From the NCBI GenBank assembly GCA_020852515.1, contig JADZAS010000011.1, forward strand, positions 216,696 through 280,695: a DNA stretch of 64,000 nucleotides. Direction: 5' to 3'. The notes under the pieces are model-generated. The model did no database searches. It was given only the letters and a program-made list of their open reading frames with translations, and was not told where the DNA came from. Within the stretch, counting starts at the first letter, position 1, and every line of letters starts with the position of its first letter. This document shows, one piece after another, positions 9,058 through 17,949 of the stretch. The DNA comes from Phycisphaerales bacterium. GTDB lineage: Bacteria > Planctomycetota > Phycisphaerae > Phycisphaerales > UBA5793. The position numbers and the translations under genes are program-made.

Positions 9058-9159
9058 GCACTTCACCCTACTTGTTCGCCTTCGTCCCCAGACGCGGATC
9101 TCTGTACACTTTCAGCAAACGGGAATCGTCAACCGCTTTTCCTTTCACAGGGGTGAACC

Positions 9160-10578
9160 ATGACCGCCACGCGCGTTGAAAAAGATTCGATGGGTGAAAT
9201 GACCGTCCCGGCCGAGGCGCTCTACGGCGCCACGACGCAGCGAGCGGTCGAGAACTTCCCGATCTCGCATCGCCCCGTGCCCGCCGAGGTCATCCACGCC
9301 TTCGGCCTGCTCAAGAAAGCGTGCGCCGAGGCAAACCTCTCGCTCAAGAAGCTCGATGAGCCGCGCGCCAAGGCGATCATCAAGGCCGCCGAAGCCATCG
9401 CGCAAGGCAAGCACGACCGCGAGTTTCCCATCGACATCTTCCAGACCGGTTCGGGCACGAGCACAAACATGAACGTCAACGAGGTGATCGCCAACCTCAC
9501 GTGCATCGCCGCCAAGAAGCCCATCGGCTCGCGCGATCACAAGAACGCGGTGCACCCCAACGACCACGTGAACATGGGGCAGTCGAGCAACGACACTTTT
9601 CCGACGGCCATGCAGGTGGCTGCGGCGGTCTCGATCGATCGCGATCTCATCCCCGCACTCACGCGGCTGGCCAAGGAACTCAAGAAGAAGGCCAAGGCGT
9701 GGGACAAGATCGTCAAGGTCGGCCGCACCCATCTCATGGACGCTACGCCGATCCGGCTCGGCCAGGAGTTCTCGGGTTACGCGGCCGCGGCTGAGTACTC
9801 CGTCACGCGCGCCAAGCGTGCCATGCAGCGCCTGGCTGAAAATCTCCCCCTCGGCGGCACGGCCGTGGGCACGGGCATCAACACGCATCCGAAATTCGGC
9901 TCAATGGTCGCCGACCTGCTCAGCAAAGCAACGGGCGTGAACTTCGCCGAAGCCGAGAATCACTTCGAAGCCCAGTCCACGCGCGACTGCGTCGTCGAAG
10001 CGTCGGGCGAACTCAAGACCATCGCCGTCTCCCTGAGCAAGATCGCCAACGACATCCGCTGGCTCGGCTCGGGACCGCGCTGCGGCCTTTTTGAACTCGC
10101 CCTGCCCGCCACCCAGCCCGGCTCGTCGATCATGCCCGGCAAGGTCAACCCCGTCATGTGCGAGTCCGTCATGCAGGTCGCCTGCCAGGTCATCGGCAAC
10201 GACGCCGCGATCACCATCGGCGGCCTGGGCGGCGTGGGATCTCTGTTTGAACTCAACGTCGCCATGCCCATGATGGCCGACAACATGCAGTCGAGCATTC
10301 ACCTGCTCGCCAACGTCTCCAACGCCTTCACCGACAAGCTCGTCATCGGCCTGGAGGTCAATGAGAAGATCGCAACAGGCTTCGTCGAGAAGTCGCTCAT
10401 GCTGTGCACCAAACTCGCGCCGGTCATCGGCTACGACAACGCCGCCAAGGCCGCCAAGGCCGCGTTCAACGAGGGCGTGACGATCCGCGAGTACTGCCGG
10501 CAGCACAATCTCGTTGACGAGAAGACGCTCGACAAGCTGCTCGACGCCCGGTCGATGACCGAGCCGGACAAGGCCTGA
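9160..10578 (+). CDS. fumC: Class II fumarate hydratase
   Basis: The 472-residue protein interconverts fumarate and L-malate in the TCA cycle and acts as a cytoplasmic homotetramer. It shows the superfamily signature GSSIMPGKVNPV (about residue 322 onward), the GSGTSTNMNVNEV substrate-binding stretch (about 105) and the GRTHLMDATP motif near residue 190. Length matches the FumC family (about 460-470). An AGGGGTGAA site precedes the ATG. It stands alone, about 100 bases after the toxin-antitoxin pair; a TACACT hexamer in that gap could be a -10 element. Confidence 0.96.
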   Translation: MTATRVEKDSMGEMTVPAEALYGATTQRAVENFPISHRPVPAEVIHAFGLLKKACAEANLSLKKLDEPRAKAIIKAAEAIAQGKHDREFPIDIFQTGSGTSTNMNVNEVIANLTCIAAKKPIGSRDHKNAVHPNDHVNMGQSSNDTFPTAMQVAAAVSIDRDLIPALTRLAKELKKKAKAWDKIVKVGRTHLMDATPIRLGQEFSGYAAAAEYSVTRAKRAMQRLAENLPLGGTAVGTGINTHPKFGSMVADLLSKATGVNFAEAENHFEAQSTRDCVVEASGELKTIAVSLSKIANDIRWLGSGPRCGLFELALPATQPGSSIMPGKVNPVMCESVMQVACQVIGNDAAITIGGLGGVGSLFELNVAMPMMADNMQSSIHLLANVSNAFTDKLVIGLEVNEKIATGFVEKSLMLCTKLAPVIGYDNAAKAAKAAFNEGVTIREYCRQHNLVDEKTLDKLLDARSMTEPDKA

Positions 10579-10731
10579 GGTATCCGCCCGCCAAGCCGGC
10601 GCTTCAGGCGCGTCATGCTCGCTGGTTTCGCTCTTTTCTCGGCCCGAGCCGATATCCGGACGCAAGTCGGGCTGGAGATGATCCGATAGCCACATGGGCT
10701 TCCGATCCGCCTCCACATCGAGGACAGGGCC

Positions 10732-11130
10732 ATGGCGACATTCGATGCAACCGGCCAGGACCGCCGCACGAGTCCGCGCATCAGCGCTGCGCACGCGGCG
10801 AAGGTGTTCGACCCCCGGGCTCAGCGCTACCACCCGGCGCAGACGTGCAACGTCTCCGCGTCGGGCGCACTGCTCAAGGTGCAGCGCTCGATGCCGGTGA
10901 TGAGCGGCGACCGCCTCGACGTGGCGATCGACGCCGACGATGCGACGCGGCGCGTGCTGGCGCTGGGCGACTTCGTGCCCTCGCGCGTCGTGCGCGTCAT
11001 GGCGATCGACCGCTTCAGCCAGGCGGTGGCGGTGCAGTTCCATGCGGCGAGCGACTTGCCCGCCGAAGACCCCGCCGACCCGATCATTCACACCTGGGTC
11101 AAGCCGCAGCCCGAGCGCATCGCGGCCTGA
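10732..11130 (+). CDS. PilZ-domain protein
   Basis: This 132-residue protein consists mostly of one PilZ domain. The c-di-GMP contacts are visible: RRTSPR (11-16) supplies the RxxxR-type arginines and NVSASG (40-45) matches [D/N]xSxxG. The rest is the expected beta barrel, with DFVPSRVVRVMAIDRF and AVAVQF. It probably binds c-di-GMP as a small adaptor. The first arginine motif is spaced RxxxxR rather than the strict RxxxR, so binding is likely but unproven. The 150 bases before it hold nothing I recognise. Confidence 0.82.
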   Translation: MATFDATGQDRRTSPRISAAHAAKVFDPRAQRYHPAQTCNVSASGALLKVQRSMPVMSGDRLDVAIDADDATRRVLALGDFVPSRVVRVMAIDRFSQAVAVQFHAASDLPAEDPADPIIHTWVKPQPERIAA

Positions 11131-11134
11131 CGCT

Positions 11135-11767
11135 TCAGAACGCTCCCCACGATACGTCGCTCTGTAGCAGGGCGCGCTCGAGTCGCTGCATGCACTGCTC
11201 GCGCGAAATGGCGATACAGCCAAACTGCTTGAGGTGCGTGTTGACGAACTGCGTGTCGAGCAGCGTGTACTTGCGCCGGCGGAGGTGTTCGACGAGCGCG
11301 ACGAGGCAGACCTTGCTTGAATCGGTGCCGCCGATCTCGGGCCGGCTGAACATGGATTCGCCGAAGAACGCGCCGTGGATCGACACGCCATACAAGCCGC
11401 CGACGAGTTGCCCTTCGCGCCACGCCTCAATGCTGTGCGCCCAGCCGCGCCGATGCAGACCGGCGTAGGCGGCGACGATCTCTTCGCTGATCCAGGTCTC
11501 GGGCTGCCCGGGGCGCGGCAGGGCGCATTGCCGCATGACCTCTTCGAACGACGTATCCGCGCGCAGCTCGAACACGCTCCGCCGAACTGTTTTGCGAAGC
11601 GAGTCGGACACGCGAAACCCATCGAGCGGGATGTGGCCGCGCGGATCGGGGCTGTACCAGTGGATCTCGCCCGTTTCCGGCTCGGCCATGGGGAAGTACC
11701 CCATCGCGTAGGCGGTCAGCAGGGTGCGGGGATTGAGCGCTTCGTCATGTTCGGCCGACCCGTTCAC
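11135..11767 (-). CDS. aat: Leucyl/phenylalanyl-tRNA--protein transferase
   Basis: This enzyme adds Leu or Phe from aminoacyl-tRNA to N-terminal Arg or Lys of proteins, marking them for ClpS/ClpAP degradation. The core motifs are clear: LLTAYAMGYFPMAE, IHWYSPDPRGHIPLD, WISEEIVAAYAGLHRRGWAHSIE, GGLYGVSIHGAFFGESMFS, and LLDTQFVNTHLKQFG. The GTG at 11765-11767 gives 210 residues, a normal size, and leaves room for divergent promoters. An ATG at 11834-11836 would overlap the start codon of the divergent aldo/keto reductase, so it is less likely. The stop converges with the PilZ gene, 4 bases apart. Confidence 0.92.
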   Translation of the reverse strand: MNGSAEHDEALNPRTLLTAYAMGYFPMAEPETGEIHWYSPDPRGHIPLDGFRVSDSLRKTVRRSVFELRADTSFEEVMRQCALPRPGQPETWISEEIVAAYAGLHRRGWAHSIEAWREGQLVGGLYGVSIHGAFFGESMFSRPEIGGTDSSKVCLVALVEHLRRRKYTLLDTQFVNTHLKQFGCIAISREQCMQRLERALLQSDVSWGAF

Positions 11768-11834
11768 TGCCGAGACGATAGAATCGACATTGACCGATCG
11801 CCGACCGCACGGGTCGCACTGACGGGAGAGCGCC

Positions 11835-12794
11835 ATGAAGTATCGCCGGCTGGGCCAATGGGGTGTGCAGGTTTCGACGATCAGTTTCGGCTCGTGGCTG
11901 ACCGTCCGCAAGCAGGGAGCCGAACTCGCCGCCCGCCTGCACCGCACCGCCTACGAGAACGGCGTCAACTTCTTCGACACCGCCAACGTCTACGGCAACG
12001 GCGAGGCCGAAGCCGTCGTCGGCGCATCCCTCGCTCCATTCCGCCGCGACACCTACGTCCTCGCCACCAAGGTCTTCTTTCCCTACGGCGACAACCCCTT
12101 CCCCGGCGTCAACGATCGCGGCCTGTCGCGCAAGCACATCTTCGAACAGTGCCACCGGTCGCTGCGCGAATTGCGCACCGACTACATCGATCTCTACCAG
12201 TGCCACCGCTACGACCCGAACGCGCCGCTCCACGAGACCTGCCGCGCCATGAACGACCTCATCACCCAGGGCAAGGTGCACTACTGGGGCGTGAGCGAGT
12301 GGACGAGCGACCAGATCCGCGAAGCGGTCTCGATCTGCGACGAGCACAACTGGCATCGGCCCGCATCGAACCAGCCGGTGTACAACATGCTCGAGCGCGG
12401 CGTGGAGAAGAACATTCTCGGAACGTGCGCCGATCTGGGGCTCGGCGTGGTCGTCTTCAGCCCGCTGGCTCAGGGCATTCTGACGGGCAAGTACAAGCCC
12501 GGCCAGCCGCCCGCCGGCGGCACGCGCGCTGCCGACGAGAAGCAGGGCCAGTGGATGCGGCCGCGCATGACCGAAGAGAATCTCCGCAAGGCCGCGGATC
12601 TCGCGAAGGTCGCCGAAGGCATGGGCTGCACCGCGTCGCAACTGGCGCTGGCGTGGTGCCTGCGCCGGCCGGAATTGAGCAGTTGCATCGTGGGCGCGAG
12701 CAGGCCCGAGCAACTGCTCGAGAACATCGGCGCTGCCGAGATCGAACTGCACGAAGCGGTCATGGACCGGATCAACATGGTGCTCGGGGCTTAG
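11835..12794 (+). CDS. Aldo/keto reductase (Kv-beta-like)
   Basis: The 319-residue TIM-barrel NADPH oxidoreductase has FDTANVYGNGEAE with the catalytic Asp and Tyr, the Lys in LATKVFFPYG, and YIDLYQCHRYDPN with the active-site His. The C-terminal cofactor loop is VGASRPEQLLENI. WGVSEWTSDQI is typical of the AKR6/Kv-beta-like branch. The substrate is unknown. The following Tat-exported isomerase-like gene starts 21 bases downstream, so the two are probably cotranscribed. Confidence 0.93.
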   Translation: MKYRRLGQWGVQVSTISFGSWLTVRKQGAELAARLHRTAYENGVNFFDTANVYGNGEAEAVVGASLAPFRRDTYVLATKVFFPYGDNPFPGVNDRGLSRKHIFEQCHRSLRELRTDYIDLYQCHRYDPNAPLHETCRAMNDLITQGKVHYWGVSEWTSDQIREAVSICDEHNWHRPASNQPVYNMLERGVEKNILGTCADLGLGVVVFSPLAQGILTGKYKPGQPPAGGTRAADEKQGQWMRPRMTEENLRKAADLAKVAEGMGCTASQLALAWCLRRPELSSCIVGASRPEQLLENIGAAEIELHEAVMDRINMVLGA

Positions 12795-12815
12795 CGCCCT
12801 CTGCTACGATTTCGC

Positions 12816-13784
12816 ATGAACCAGCACATCTCGATCTCGCGGCGTGAGGCTCTCGCAATGGGTGGCGCTGTCGTCACTGCCGGCGCGACGAGCCCGCTGC
12901 TCGCCGCGACGTCGGCATCCTCGTCGTCGATGCTGCAGCCATCAACCGCCACTTCGCGCCTCTACAAGGCCGACGAGCCGCTGCAACTGCGCTTCGCCGT
13001 CAAGTGGGGCATGGTCAACATCGACGCGCCGATCCTGGAGAAGTTCCGCATCCTCAAGTCGATCGGATTCGACGGCGTCGAACTCGACAGCCCCGGCGGG
13101 CCGGACATCAAGGAGGTTCGGGCCGCGAGCGAAGCGACCGGCCTGCCCGTGCATGGCGTCGTCGATTCGATCCACTGGAACGTGCGCCTGTCCGATCCCG
13201 ATCCCGCCGTGCGCGAGAAAGGTCGGGAGGGTCTCGAGACGGCGATCCGCTACAGCAAGCAGTGCGGCGGCTCGTCGGTGCTGCTCGTTCCCGGCGTTGC
13301 CGGCAACCAGGAAAACGAAAACCAGCAGCAGTGCTGGGACCGCTCAATCGAGCATATCCACAAGGCGCTTCCCCTTGCCGCCGAACTGGGCATTCACATC
13401 CTCGTCGAAAACGTCTGGAATCGATTCTGCTACGACCACGATGGCGGCAACGACCAGAGCGCCGAGCAACTCGCCGCCTACCTCGACGCCATCAACAGCC
13501 CATGGGTCGGCTCGTACTTTGACATCGGCAACCACCGCAAGTACGGCCGGCCCGAGCAGTGGATCCGCACGCTGGGCAGGCGCATCACCAAGTGCGATGT
13601 GAAAGACTGGGGCGTCGCCGGCGGCTGGGCCGAGATCGGACAAGGCGACGTCGATTGGCCGGCGGTGCGGACGGCTCTGCGGGAGATCGGCTTCACCGGC
13701 TGGTGCACGGCCGAAGTCGGCGGCGGCAACGAACAGCGCCTCGCGACGATCAAAGCCCAGATGGATGCGGCGCTCCGCGCCTGA
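12816..13784 (+). CDS. Tat-exported sugar phosphate isomerase/epimerase-like TIM barrel
   Basis: This 322-residue protein begins with a twin-arginine signal (SRREALAMGG, hydrophobic stretch, Ala-rich cleavage region near residue 30). The mature part is an AP-endonuclease-2/xylose-isomerase-like barrel: FDGVELDSPGG, HILVENVWN with the metal-binding Glu, SYFDIGNHRKYG, KCDVKDWG and a final CTAEVGGGN. These residues form the usual divalent-metal site of sugar isomerases and epimerases. It is likely periplasmic and acts in carbohydrate catabolism; the substrate is not identifiable. It probably shares an operon with the preceding reductase. Confidence 0.88.
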   Translation: MNQHISISRREALAMGGAVVTAGATSPLLAATSASSSSMLQPSTATSRLYKADEPLQLRFAVKWGMVNIDAPILEKFRILKSIGFDGVELDSPGGPDIKEVRAASEATGLPVHGVVDSIHWNVRLSDPDPAVREKGREGLETAIRYSKQCGGSSVLLVPGVAGNQENENQQQCWDRSIEHIHKALPLAAELGIHILVENVWNRFCYDHDGGNDQSAEQLAAYLDAINSPWVGSYFDIGNHRKYGRPEQWIRTLGRRITKCDVKDWGVAGGWAEIGQGDVDWPAVRTALREIGFTGWCTAEVGGGNEQRLATIKAQMDAALRA

Positions 13785-13806
13785 TTAAACACAAAACACA
13801 CCGGGA

Positions 13807-14643
13807 TCAGTTCACCAGCGTCACGGCCTGTCGCGGCAACCAGGTTTCGCGGCCGTCCACCAGCCGCGCCAGCAGCCAGTCGCGCCGGTCTTCGATCACG
13901 CTGAACTCGACGCCTTCGGCCAGCGGGTCTGTGAAACTCGGCTGGTAACCGATCTCCGACGGCCCCAGTCGTCCCGTGACGTCGCGCATGACCACGCCTT
14001 GCGGCTCGCGGTCGATGCCGAGATGCTCGACCGTGAGCGAGATGACCAAGGCCGCGGCGACCACGCCGGCGGCCCACGCGGGCCAGCGCGGCCAGGCGCG
14101 CCTGCTCCTGCTCAGCCTCGCCAGCGCCCAGAGCCACATCACGCCGGAGAAAATGACCAGCAGGAGCAACCTCGCGCGCGTAGACCACTGATCATGCCAG
14201 AAGAGCAGGTCTTCGCGCACGCGGCTGGCGGCCCTGGGCTCGATGTGCGTTCTGACGCGCCGGCGCGCCTGCTGGAGGTTTGACACGAGGTGGCGATCGC
14301 CGGCGATGTATTGCTCGGCCCGGCGGTAGGCGAGAATCGCCGAACCCACTTCGCCCGACAACAGGTGCGCGTTTCCGATGTTGTAGAGCAGCCGGCCGTT
14401 GTGTATGCCATGCTCGTCGATGATGCGCTGCCAGGTCGATGCCGCGCGCTCGAATGACGCCGTCGCATCGGGCGAGTCCTTGGCGCGCTCGTCGAGCCCC
14501 TTGTCGAACGCGGCCTGCGCCTCGGCAAAGAGCGCTGCGGCGTCGGCGGGCGCCTGGCCAGCCTGCTCTTGCTGCCGCGCCGCGGCGGGCAGCGTGAGCA
14601 GCAGCATTGCGAGCACCGTCATCAGGGTTCGATGGAAGGTCAT
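13807..14643 (-). CDS. batE: BatE-like TPR protein, last gene of the moxR-bat operon
   Basis: The 278-residue protein starts at an ATG that overlaps the batD stop (ATGA, 14640-14643). It has a signal peptide (MTFHRTLMTVLAMLLLTLPA), then TPR-like helices (about 45-130, including NGRLLYNIGNAHLLSGE), two hydrophobic segments (about 170-220), and a C-terminal SH3-like region with FSVIEDRRDWLLARLVDGRETWL. This layout matches BatE proteins at the end of Bacteroides-type aerotolerance operons. It probably helps form the membrane complex with BatA-D. The cellular role of such complexes is not well established. Confidence 0.82.
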   Translation of the reverse strand: MTFHRTLMTVLAMLLLTLPAAARQQEQAGQAPADAAALFAEAQAAFDKGLDERAKDSPDATASFERAASTWQRIIDEHGIHNGRLLYNIGNAHLLSGEVGSAILAYRRAEQYIAGDRHLVSNLQQARRRVRTHIEPRAASRVREDLLFWHDQWSTRARLLLLVIFSGVMWLWALARLSRSRRAWPRWPAWAAGVVAAALVISLTVEHLGIDREPQGVVMRDVTGRLGPSEIGYQPSFTDPLAEGVEFSVIEDRRDWLLARLVDGRETWLPRQAVTLVN

Positions 14644-16469
14644 GCCGCCACCTCCTCTCGCCGGGCGGTGGCGCGATCGATCTGGACGAGCAGCGACAGG
14701 GCTTCGGCTCGCCACTCGTCGCCATGATCGTGCGCTGCGCCGCTGTAGCGGGCTTCGTCGCACTGGTGCAGCAGTTCATCGAGGCGCCGGGCCAGCGAGG
14801 CGTCAATCGGCTCGAGCAGGGTGACGCAGTCCGAGGTCGTCAGACCCGCGGCGGGCCGGTCGAATCGATCCGCCATGTACTGCCGCAGCGCGGCGCCCAC
14901 CTGGTCGGCGACCGACTCGCCCGGGCGCGGCGCTTCAAGAGAGCGTCTGGCGGCGCCAAGCGCGCGGCGACGGCGACGGATCGATTCGTCGCCCCGGCCC
15001 CGCTTGCGCCACATGAGCATCATCAGCGCGCTGAAGTACAGCGCCGGCGGAGCGCCCAGCGCCGCGATCCACACCGGTGATTCGAGGGCCTCCGCGAGAA
15101 CGAAGCGCTGATCAATGAGCGACTCGGCGGCGCCGTAGTTGTACTCGATCCCGCCGGCCGCATCACGCAGGTCGCTGCCCATCGGCCCGTCCTCCTCGGC
15201 GCCGACCGCGTCACCGGCGGTCACAATCCGCGTCGGCCGCACCTGCAGGGGTATCGCGTTGGAGGAAGCAACGGCGTACTGCCCGGTTTCGATGTCGAAG
15301 TACGGCAATTCGATCGCCGGGATCTCGGTCACGGAATCGCGCAGCGGCCGGATGACTTCTTCGTAGATCAGTTGTCCGTTGCGCCGCTCGGGCTCGGAGT
15401 GCGAGGGCGTGATGCGGAACTGATCTCGAAAGCCGGGCTGCTGGGCCAGATCGATGCGAGGATCGCGCAGCACGGCGCCGTCCGCGCCGATCCGGATCGT
15501 CAGCGTGATCGGATCGCCGACGTTCACATCCGCAGCCGAAGCTGCCGCAGAGATGCGGTAGCGCCCAATGAGCCCGGAGAAGTTCGCCGGGCGACCTTCG
15601 GCGGGCAGCGGTTTGACGTTGAGTCGGATCGCGTTGGAGGGAACGGACACGCGCTCAACCTGGTCATCTTCAAAGAACGACCTTGACGGCCGCACGATGA
15701 CTTCGCAACTGAGCGTGGCCGGACCGAGTTCGAATTCGCCTTCCGCAACCGGAACGATCAGCCGGCGCACGGTAAACGTGTCGTACTGGTTGCCGTCGAG
15801 CGTCGCCTGTCCCCGCTCGCCGCGCGCCCGGCTGCCGAGGAAGTCGATCGTCGCCTGGCGCCCGGCGAACTGGGCCGCGTCGGGCGAGTCGTAGGTTTCG
15901 AAGCGGCCGTCAAGCCCGGGCATGCGGATCGACACGTTCTGAATCGTCGCGCTCAGATAGAGCGTGGCGCGCAGTTCGATCGCTTCGCCGACGTATGGCG
16001 AGGTGTTGTCCACTTCGAGCCGCAGGCGCACGTCCGAGCGGCTCTGGGGTTCGCGCACGCTCACGGTGAGCGGGCTGGTGTGGTACTCCTGGCCGTCCAC
16101 GGTGACGCTCAGCGCGGGGATGGTCTGGAGGCCGCTGCGCTGAAAGACGACCTGGTAGGTGAAGATGTAGCCTTCGAAGTGATTCTCCTGCCGGCGGCCG
16201 TTGATGATGACCGTGGATGAGTGCGAGATGTTCTGCCCGCCGCGCGGCTGCACGTCGATGCCGTCAAGGCGCGGCCAGACCGGCTCGGCCGGCGACGGCG
16301 AGCCGTTCACGCTCACCTGCAGCGTCACGGGCTGGCCGACGTAGACGCTGCGCTCGGCGATGGCCGCGCTGACCTCAACCTGCGCCAGACCAGCGCGCGG
16401 CGCCAGCGCCACAAGCAGCAGACCCACCAGAACTGCCCAGATGAAACTCACTCGAAATCTTCGACTCAT
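14640..16469 (-). CDS. batD: BatD-like membrane protein
   Basis: The 609-residue protein has an N-terminal signal (FIWAVLVGLLLVALAP), repeated beta-sandwich domains with the BatD pattern (VYVGQPVTLQVSVNG near residue 45; SPYVGEAIELRATLYLS; VGDPITLTIRIGADG), and one transmembrane segment (about 445-465). An arginine-rich cytoplasmic tail of about 140 residues follows. The ATG at 16467-16469 is 7 bases after the batC stop, and its own stop overlaps batE. In-frame codons farther upstream only read through the Gln-rich gene and were discarded. Confidence 0.88.
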   Translation of the reverse strand: MSRRFRVSFIWAVLVGLLLVALAPRAGLAQVEVSAAIAERSVYVGQPVTLQVSVNGSPSPAEPVWPRLDGIDVQPRGGQNISHSSTVIINGRRQENHFEGYIFTYQVVFQRSGLQTIPALSVTVDGQEYHTSPLTVSVREPQSRSDVRLRLEVDNTSPYVGEAIELRATLYLSATIQNVSIRMPGLDGRFETYDSPDAAQFAGRQATIDFLGSRARGERGQATLDGNQYDTFTVRRLIVPVAEGEFELGPATLSCEVIVRPSRSFFEDDQVERVSVPSNAIRLNVKPLPAEGRPANFSGLIGRYRISAAASAADVNVGDPITLTIRIGADGAVLRDPRIDLAQQPGFRDQFRITPSHSEPERRNGQLIYEEVIRPLRDSVTEIPAIELPYFDIETGQYAVASSNAIPLQVRPTRIVTAGDAVGAEEDGPMGSDLRDAAGGIEYNYGAAESLIDQRFVLAEALESPVWIAALGAPPALYFSALMMLMWRKRGRGDESIRRRRRALGAARRSLEAPRPGESVADQVGAALRQYMADRFDRPAAGLTTSDCVTLLEPIDASLARRLDELLHQCDEARYSGAAHDHGDEWRAEALSLLVQIDRATARREEVAA

Positions 16470-16476
16470 GCTGTGG

Positions 16477-17949
16477 TCACCAATCCTTTTCCACCGGCTG
16501 CGATCGACGGATCCGCGCCCGCTCGGCCCGCTGACGGATCTCGCGTCTCTCCCGTTCGCGATCAAGCAGCCACTGCACGGCCTGCTCGCCGGGGTCCACC
16601 TGCTGTTCGGGCTGGCCGGCCTGTGGCTGCGCACCCGGCGCCTGCTGCTGCTCGCTCTGGGGCTGTTGGGCCTGCTGCCCCTCGGGCGGTTGTTGGCCGC
16701 CCTCCTGCTCACTCGGCTGTTGGTTCTGCTGCTGGGCCGGTGACGGCTGCCCCTCATCAGGCCGCAACTGCTCCGCCGCGTCGCGCAGGTGCTCGGCCGC
16801 CTGCTGCTGGTGCTGCTGCGCCTGCTCCAGTTCGTCCTCGCTGAGCGACTGCGAAGCCTGCTCCTGCTCCTGCCGCGCGGCGTCGAGCGACTGCTGCGCT
16901 TTTTCGAGCGACTCGCGCACGTCCGACTGGTCCACCGGCGCCATCTCGGGCGGCACCTGGTTCTGCGACTGCTCGCGGGCGTCATTGGACCGGTCCGGCT
17001 CTGACTGCCCGCCCTGCTCCGGCTGGCCGGCCTGCTGATCCTGCTGAGTTGATTGCTGCTGCGCCTGCTGCTGCCCGAGCATCTCATCTACCTGCTGCTG
17101 CAACTGCTTCGTCAGCTCATTGAGTTGCGACTGCATCTGCTCAAGTTGTTCGCGCGTCGGCGTCTGAGACTCCTGCTGCTGCGCGTCCTGCTGGGTCTGC
17201 GGCGTCTGCGACTCGCCCTGCTCCTGCTGCGACCGCTGCTGCTGCTGTTGCGACTGGGTCTGCTGCTGCTGACCCTGCTGCTGACCCTGCTGCTGGTCTT
17301 GCTGCTGCTGGTCTTGCTGTTGCTGCTGCTGTCGGGTCTGGTCGGCAGCCTGCTGCTGCTGGCGGGCGAGTTGCTCCGCCTGCTGGGCCGCATCCTGGCG
17401 CTGCTGCTGCATCTGCTTCATCTGCTCGAGCGCCTGCTCAATCTGACGTTGTGCCATGCGGGCAAACTCAAGGTTGCGAGCCGCATCCACATCATCGGGG
17501 CTGCGGCGCACCACGTCGCGGAACGTCGCCTCCGCCCGCTGCAGCGTGGACAGCGCCGCCTTGGGATCCTGCTGCACCTGCTGCTGCGCCTGCTCAAGCA
17601 GGAGCCGGCCGATGTTGTAGTGCGCGGCATCCGCCAGCGCGGGCGGACACTGCCGCGTCGCCTCGACCTGGCGGAACAGATCCATCGCTTCATCGATTTG
17701 ACCGAGACTGGAAAGCGCGACGGCTTTATTGAAGGTTGCTTCGATGGGGGCGTCTTCACGGCGCATCGCTTCGTCGTAGAGCGTCGCCGCCTGCTTCAGA
17801 TCGCCGGCGCGATACTGCTCGTTGCCCTGCTGCACGAGCTGCCGCGCATCGGCCTGCCCCAGCGCCGCTCCACCGGCCAGCAGCGCCAGGCCGGCCGCGC
17901 AAGCCGCGACGAACCGCCGCCATTCAGAGTGTCGTGCGTTTGCGGCCAC
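16477..17949 (-). CDS. batC: BatC-like TPR protein with long glutamine-rich region
   Basis: The 490-residue protein has a signal-like N-terminus (VAACAAGLALLAGGAALG), then TPR repeats (about 35-155; GNEQYRAGDLKQAATLYDEA, AHYNIGRLLLEQAQ, DDVDAARNLEFAR). From about 160 to 450 it is dominated by Gln with Ser, Pro, Glu and Ala. The end is basic (RERERREIRQRAERARIRR). BatC proteins usually have the TPR part and a shorter linker. The stretch is encoded largely by CAG/CAA runs, giving CTG-rich + strand sequence at 17220-17360. It overlaps batB by 26 bases. Confidence 0.85.
   Translation of the reverse strand: MAANARHSEWRRFVAACAAGLALLAGGAALGQADARQLVQQGNEQYRAGDLKQAATLYDEAMRREDAPIEATFNKAVALSSLGQIDEAMDLFRQVEATRQCPPALADAAHYNIGRLLLEQAQQQVQQDPKAALSTLQRAEATFRDVVRRSPDDVDAARNLEFARMAQRQIEQALEQMKQMQQQRQDAAQQAEQLARQQQQAADQTRQQQQQQDQQQQDQQQGQQQGQQQQTQSQQQQQRSQQEQGESQTPQTQQDAQQQESQTPTREQLEQMQSQLNELTKQLQQQVDEMLGQQQAQQQSTQQDQQAGQPEQGGQSEPDRSNDAREQSQNQVPPEMAPVDQSDVRESLEKAQQSLDAARQEQEQASQSLSEDELEQAQQHQQQAAEHLRDAAEQLRPDEGQPSPAQQQNQQPSEQEGGQQPPEGQQAQQPQSEQQQAPGAQPQAGQPEQQVDPGEQAVQWLLDRERERREIRQRAERARIRRSQPVEKDW

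Noticed and set aside
11768..11836. ATG start for aat at 11834-11836
   Set aside because: It would overlap the start codon of the divergent aldo/keto reductase and leave no promoter space; the GTG at 11767 gives a normal-length protein.
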